DNA of 64,000 nt from the NCBI GenBank assembly GCA_905234195.1, contig CAJOFR010000003.1:1-64000 (forward strand). The letters are read 5' to 3'. The notes under the pieces were generated by a model. That model made no database searches, was not told the origin of the DNA, and saw only the letters and a program-made list of their open reading frames with translations. The DNA is from an uncultured Selenomonadaceae bacterium. GTDB lineage: Bacteria > Bacillota > Negativicutes > Selenomonadales > Selenomonadaceae. This document shows positions 60,411 to 64,000 of this stretch, piece after piece (within the stretch, counting starts at the first letter, position 1; every line of letters begins with the position of its first letter). The position numbers were made by a program, and so were the translations under genes.

Positions 60411-60788
60411 ATGTTGAAAAAATCTTTGTTGATTCTTATCGCCGGTTTCGTTTTGATTTTCGCCGGCGCGCAGAATAAAGTTGAGGCACGAGATGTTTTT
60501 GTCGGCACTTCCAACACGACGGGCTGGGATTGTTACGCTGTGACTGAAAGTTTTCGTCGCTACGAAGGCAATATGGCTTACGGCGGCGAAACTGCGTACA
60601 CCTACACCGCAACTTTGAAAATGGTTACGCGTTCCGGCAACACCCAATATCTCGACTACACTTTCCACGTCGGCAACTTCCCGATGTGGTTTGAAAATTC
60701 GCAGGGCTACAGCGGAAGAGCTACTCAAAACGGCACGCCCATTGAGTGGAATTTGTTTCAAGTGCTCGCAAGCTACTACAGAGATTAA
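60411..60788 (+). CDS. Small secreted protein in the purine operon, unknown function
   Basis: 125 residues. A signal peptide (LKKSLLILIAGFVLIFAGAQ, cleavage near KVEA) and a mature domain of about 95 residues rich in Tyr, Thr and Gly, probably beta-structured (TYTATLKMVTRSGNTQYLDY). One cysteine (GWDCYAV). ATG at 60411 has GGAAG eight bases upstream; a GTG at 60402 is in frame. It follows purC by 15 bases. The family is not recognised. Together with the 56-residue peptide it makes two exported products inside a cytosolic biosynthetic operon. Confidence 0.75.
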   Translation: MLKKSLLILIAGFVLIFAGAQNKVEARDVFVGTSNTTGWDCYAVTESFRRYEGNMAYGGETAYTYTATLKMVTRSGNTQYLDYTFHVGNFPMWFENSQGYSGRATQNGTPIEWNLFQVLASYYRD

Positions 60789-60877
60789 TTAAAAAATTTT
60801 TTTGGATTGGGGAGTAAACTTTTTGAAGTCAATGCTCCCTGCCTTTTGTAATTTATTTTCTGGGGAAGGTAAACAAT

Positions 60878-61606
60878 GTGGCTAATCAAGAGCAAGTAAA
60901 TATTTTGATGGCGATGGCGCATCTGTCGCAAAAATACGCGAACAATGATTTGTTTAAATTTTGGACGCTTGGTGAACACAGAATGATTAATAAGTTTTTC
61001 CACTATTTCCCAATCTACGAGAAGTGGTTTAAAGATTTTCGTGGAAAAGATTTAGTTTTTGTAGAGATTGGCGTCGATAAGGGCGGCTCCTTACAAATGT
61101 GGAAAAATTATTTCGGTGAAAAGGCAAAGATTGTTGGCATCGACATTAACGAAAACTGTAAAAAATTCGAGGAGGAGCAAATCTCAGTAGAAATAGGCTC
61201 TCAAGAAGATGAAAATTTTTGGACTGATTTTAAGCAAAAATATCCGCGTGTGGATATTCTCCTTGACGACGGCGGGCACGAGATGAACCAGCAGATAGTC
61301 ACTTTTCGACAGATGTTTCCGCACATAAAAGACGGCGGAATTTATATGTGCGAAGATTGTCATACCTCATATTGGCCGGAATATAAGGGAGGATTGCATC
61401 ATCCCGACACATACATTGAATTTGCAAAAGCACTGGTCGACGTTATAAACGCGTTTCACACGGGAGAGGGTCTCAAGCCAAATTATTTCACTGTAAACAT
61501 GGGAGGAATTCATTTTTACGATAGCATAGTAATAGTAGAAAAATCTTTTGTTCCGCTTTTGCCATTCGGTCAAATAATTGGACAACCGGAGTCTGTTGAA
61601 AATTGA
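60878..61606 (+). CDS. Class I SAM-dependent methyltransferase (CmcI/MycE-like)
   Basis: A 242-residue enzyme with motif I FVEIGVDKGGSLQMWKNYFG, the acidic residue in KIVGIDINENCK and the metal-site-like DILLDDGGHEMNQQ, then YMCEDCHTSYW. This resembles methyltransferases acting on sugars of secondary metabolites or on surface glycans. The DNA appears richer in A and T than the flanking pur genes, which suggests later insertion. GTG start with GGGGAAGG upstream. It stands where purF usually lies. Confidence 0.8.
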   Translation: MANQEQVNILMAMAHLSQKYANNDLFKFWTLGEHRMINKFFHYFPIYEKWFKDFRGKDLVFVEIGVDKGGSLQMWKNYFGEKAKIVGIDINENCKKFEEEQISVEIGSQEDENFWTDFKQKYPRVDILLDDGGHEMNQQIVTFRQMFPHIKDGGIYMCEDCHTSYWPEYKGGLHHPDTYIEFAKALVDVINAFHTGEGLKPNYFTVNMGGIHFYDSIVIVEKSFVPLLPFGQIIGQPESVEN

Positions 61607-61629
61607 AATGTTTTTTAAAGGAAAATTTT

Positions 61630-62676
61630 ATGGAAAAGATGACTTATAAAAATTCCGGCGTCGATATTGATGCGGGAAATGAGTCCGTTCAGCTTATCAA
61701 AAATTCCGTGCGCTCCACTTATCGCCCCGAAGTTTTGGGGGATCTGGGAGGATTCGGCGGGCTTTTCGCGCTCAAAAATTACGACGAGCCGATTTTGGTT
61801 TCGGGCACTGACGGCGTCGGCACGAAATTAAAAATCGCGTTTATGCTGGACAAACACGACACAATCGGACAAGACGCCGTTGCCATGTGCGTGAATGATA
61901 TCCTCGTGCAGGGCGCGGAGCCTCTATTTTTTTTGGATTATTTGGCTGTCGGAAAACTGGAGCCGAAAAAAGTCGCGGAGATTGTCGGCGGCGTCGCCAG
62001 GGCGTGTAAGGAATCGGATTGCGCTCTTATCGGCGGAGAAACTGCGGAGATGAGCGGCTTTTATCCGCGCGGAGAATACGACATTGCCGGCTTTGCTGTG
62101 GGCGTCGTCGAGAAAAAAAATCTTATCACTTCCGCGCGCGTCAAGGTCGGCGATATTTTAATCGGGTTGCCTTCCAGCGGCTTGCATTCCAATGGATTCA
62201 GCCTTGTCCGCAAAATTATTTTCGAGCACAAAAAATTTAAGCCAAACGATAAAATCGACGGACTTCAAAAAAATATCGGCGAAGAAATTTTGACGCCGAC
62301 AAGATTATATCCCGCGACTTGCCTGCCGATTATTAAAAAGTTCGGGGAAAAACTTCACGGCATGGTTCACATTACCGGCGGCGGATTTTACGACAATATC
62401 CCGCGCGCCCTGCCCGAAGGTCTCGGCGTCGAAATTGATTGTGACGCCTGGAATGTCCCGACGATTTTTAAACTTCTGCAAGCTTGGGGAAATGTCGATT
62501 GGCGCGAAATGTTCAGGACTTTTAATTGCGGCATCGGAATGATTCTGATTGTTGACGAACTTGCCGTCGACGAACTTGCCGCTCACCTCAACGAGAACTA
62601 CGAAGAATTTTATAAAATCGGGCGCGTTGTCGAAGGCGCGGGAGTAAAAATTTCGGGCGGTGTTTTCAATGACTAA
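61630..62676 (+). CDS. purM: Phosphoribosylformylglycinamidine cyclo-ligase
   Basis: ATP-dependent ring closure giving AIR. 348 residues with the start YKNSGVDIDAGNESV, VSGTDGVGTKLK, QDAVAMCVNDILVQGAEPLF, IGGETAEMSGFY and HITGGGFYDNIPR. ATG at 61630 is chosen (AAAGGA upstream); the frame is open from 61603 inside the methyltransferase end. It overlaps purN by eight bases. Confidence 0.95.
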   Translation: MEKMTYKNSGVDIDAGNESVQLIKNSVRSTYRPEVLGDLGGFGGLFALKNYDEPILVSGTDGVGTKLKIAFMLDKHDTIGQDAVAMCVNDILVQGAEPLFFLDYLAVGKLEPKKVAEIVGGVARACKESDCALIGGETAEMSGFYPRGEYDIAGFAVGVVEKKNLITSARVKVGDILIGLPSSGLHSNGFSLVRKIIFEHKKFKPNDKIDGLQKNIGEEILTPTRLYPATCLPIIKKFGEKLHGMVHITGGGFYDNIPRALPEGLGVEIDCDAWNVPTIFKLLQAWGNVDWREMFRTFNCGIGMILIVDELAVDELAAHLNENYEEFYKIGRVVEGAGVKISGGVFND

Positions 62677-63271
62677 GTTAGGCGTTTTGTGCTCGGGGCG
62701 CGGCACGGATTTACAATCGATAATCGACGCAATTCAGCGCGGAGAACTCAACGCAGAAATTTCAGTCGTCCTCACCGACAAACCAAACGTCATGGCACTT
62801 GAGCGCGCGGCAAGGGCGGGAATAAAAAATATTTGCGTCGACAGAAAAAAATTTTCGGAGCGCGCAGATTTCGAGGCGGAACTCTTAAAAAATTTGGCGG
62901 GCGTCGACCTGGTAATTTTGGCGGGCTTCATGCGGATTTTGAGTCCGGAATTTGTACGGCGATACGCGGGGCGGCTAATGAATATTCACCCGTCGCTTTT
63001 GCCTTCGTTCAAGGGAGCACACGCCCACCGCGACGCGCTGGCTTACGGCGTGAAAATTTCGGGGTGCACCGTCCATTTTGTCGACGAGGGAACTGATTCG
63101 GGGCCGATAATTTTGCAGGCGGCAGTCGAAGTTTTTGACGACGACACCGAAGAAACTTTGTCCGCGCGGATTTTGGAAAAGGAGCACGTGATTTATCCGC
63201 AGGCAATAAAATTGTTCGTCGAAGGGCGGCTGAAAATCGAGGGCAGAAAAGTAAAAATTTTGGAGGGTTGA
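62669..63271 (+). CDS. purN: Phosphoribosylglycinamide formyltransferase
   Basis: Formylates GAR with 10-formyl-tetrahydrofolate. 200 residues with [16 protein letters not shown], the catalytic region [30 protein letters not shown], and [18 protein letters not shown] at 62669 overlaps the purM end. Confidence 0.95.
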   Translation: MTKLGVLCSGRGTDLQSIIDAIQRGELNAEISVVLTDKPNVMALERAARAGIKNICVDRKKFSERADFEAELLKNLAGVDLVILAGFMRILSPEFVRRYAGRLMNIHPSLLPSFKGAHAHRDALAYGVKISGCTVHFVDEGTDSGPIILQAAVEVFDDDTEETLSARILEKEHVIYPQAIKLFVEGRLKIEGRKVKILEG

Positions 63272-63273
63272 AG

Positions 63274-63873
63274 ATGGATATTAAAATAAAACGCGCGTTA
63301 GTCAGCGTGTCAAACAAACTCGGCGTGGTCGAGCTTGCAAGAAAACTTAGCAAAGCCGGCGTCGAAATTATCAGCACAGGCGGCACGATGAAAGCAATTC
63401 GCGCCGTCGGCGTGCCCGTGACTTATGTCAGCGATTTGACCGGATTTCCGGAGATTATGGACGGGCGCGTTAAAACTCTGAATCCGAAAATTCACGGAGG
63501 AATTTTGGCAGTGCGTGACAATCCGGAGCACGTCAAACAGATGCAGGAAAATGGAATTGTCCCCATTGATATGGTCGTTGTTAATCTTTATCCTTTCAAG
63601 GCGACGATTCGCAAAAAAAATGTCACGCTGGACGAGGCGATAGAAAATATCGATATTGGCGGTCCCGCGATGATTCGCGCGGCGGCAAAAAATTTTAAGT
63701 TCGTCACCGTAGTGACCAACCCCGATACTTACGACGACATTGCGAAAATGGTTGCGGAGACCGGCGGCGTCAATTACGAGACGCGCAAAAAATTGGCGCA
63801 GGAAGCTTTTGCGCACACGGCTGATTATGATTCGATGATCGCCGATTACCTATCTAGGGAGGATTTACAATGA
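63274..63873 (+). CDS. purH: IMP cyclohydrolase (stand-alone PurH N-terminal domain)
   Basis: Final ring closure to IMP. 199 residues corresponding only to the MGS-like cyclohydrolase half of the usual 500-residue bifunctional Pur[54 protein letters not shown] and [14 protein letters not shown]. It ends with a clean stop at SREDLQ, and the next frame is not the AICAR transformylase. Split enzymes exist in other bacteria, so this is probably genuine, with the transformylase elsewhere. ATG at 63274 follows GGAGGG. Confidence 0.92.
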   Translation: MDIKIKRALVSVSNKLGVVELARKLSKAGVEIISTGGTMKAIRAVGVPVTYVSDLTGFPEIMDGRVKTLNPKIHGGILAVRDNPEHVKQMQENGIVPIDMVVVNLYPFKATIRKKNVTLDEAIENIDIGGPAMIRAAAKNFKFVTVVTNPDTYDDIAKMVAETGGVNYETRKKLAQEAFAHTADYDSMIADYLSREDLQ

Positions 63874-64000
63874 GCAAGACAAATGTTTTTTTCGCGGCTC
63901 AAGGCGCGGTGTACGAGATTCAACGCGACGGCGGCTACCTCTGGGCACCAAAGAAAAATAAAAGCGGCGCGCCGATGTTTTATTGGGAAAATCTCACGCA
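63870..64000 (+). CDS. Start of an unrelated gene (partial, 43 residues)
   Basis: ATG at 63870 overlaps the purH stop (ATGA). The visible start is [15 protein letters not shown], then [13 protein letters not shown] and MFYWENLT. This does not match PurH-C or PurD. It recalls the N-terminus of EVE/PUA-like or HNH-nuclease proteins associated with restriction of modified DNA (Q-G-x-x-Y, GGYLWAP), but the fragment is too short for a firm call. The gene runs off the window. Confidence 0.55.
   Translation, partial: MSKTNVFFAAQGAVYEIQRDGGYLWAPKKNKSGAPMFYWENLT

Noticed and set aside
59595-60761. 388-codon frame on the minus strand
   Set aside because: Antisense to the well-identified purC and to the secreted protein gene; no ribosome site and no recognisable domain.

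Overview
The window looks like a piece of a diderm Firmicute chromosome, most likely a Negativicute (Selenomonadales-type). The partial 16S rRNA has a Firmicutes-style leader, and many genes are typical of low-GC anaerobes (GdpP/YybS pair, AddB, SCIFF-type radical SAM maturase, LctP). Yet there is also a TolC outer-membrane channel with a periplasmic adaptor, which implies an outer membrane. The genus is not resolved. All functional calls come from reading motifs; no database search was run.

Layout. 1-251: 5' end of a 16S rRNA gene (minus strand) with its leader and promoter. 252-3185: exported EAL c-di-GMP phosphodiesterase. 3395-8395: MATE transporter fused to an RsbW-like ATPase, a GNAT protein and a Cache-HAMP-SpoIIE phosphatase, in one operon. 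8420-11175: Lrp/AsnC regulator, aminotransferase, M48 protease. 11358-13644: recF and dnaN, without dnaA or gyrB. 13726-17267: a small unknown protein and an ileS of the long type. 17382-26434: an export locus of the NHLM bacteriocin type (two adaptors, a C39 peptidase-ABC transporter, a second ABC transporter, an ECF sigma factor, a possible structured RNA, an HExxH protein and a 70-residue leader-like peptide). 26511-31949: mfd, lactate permease, universal stress protein. 32113-39002: PBP1A with a repeat tail, methyltransferase, HAD phosphatase, YybS-like protein, GdpP. 39208-41649: SCIFF-type maturase and an exported CbiK-like chelatase. 41713-47851: tolC, adaptor and two tandem diguanylate cyclases. 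48044-53071: pheA, aroF, oxidoreductase, amino acid permease, trmB. 53075-58863: mutL, addB and a coiled-coil protein. 59012-64000: purine operon purE-purC-purM-purN-purH(N-terminal half), carrying two small secreted proteins and a methyltransferase where purF would be expected, then the start of an unrelated gene.

The most unusual part is 17382-26434. A strong promoter precedes two HlyD-type adaptors, then both NHLM-type ABC transporters, then a sigma factor. After a 315-base non-coding stretch come a zinc-protease-like protein and a short acidic peptide whose middle resembles a double-glycine-type leader. This reads as a peptide maturation and export system with its own sigma factor and a divergent substrate.

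Two families of short repeats run through the intergenic spaces. One is a palindromic element of about 100 bases with compensatory changes in its stem (11252, 29792, 39048, partial at 50026). The other is a degenerate heptamer array (TAGGGAT-like) at gene junctions, where it supplies stop codons and Shine-Dalgarno sequences. Strong sigma-70-type promoters are visible before the rRNA, EAL, MATE, NHLM-type, PBP1A, cbiK, mutL and pur units.
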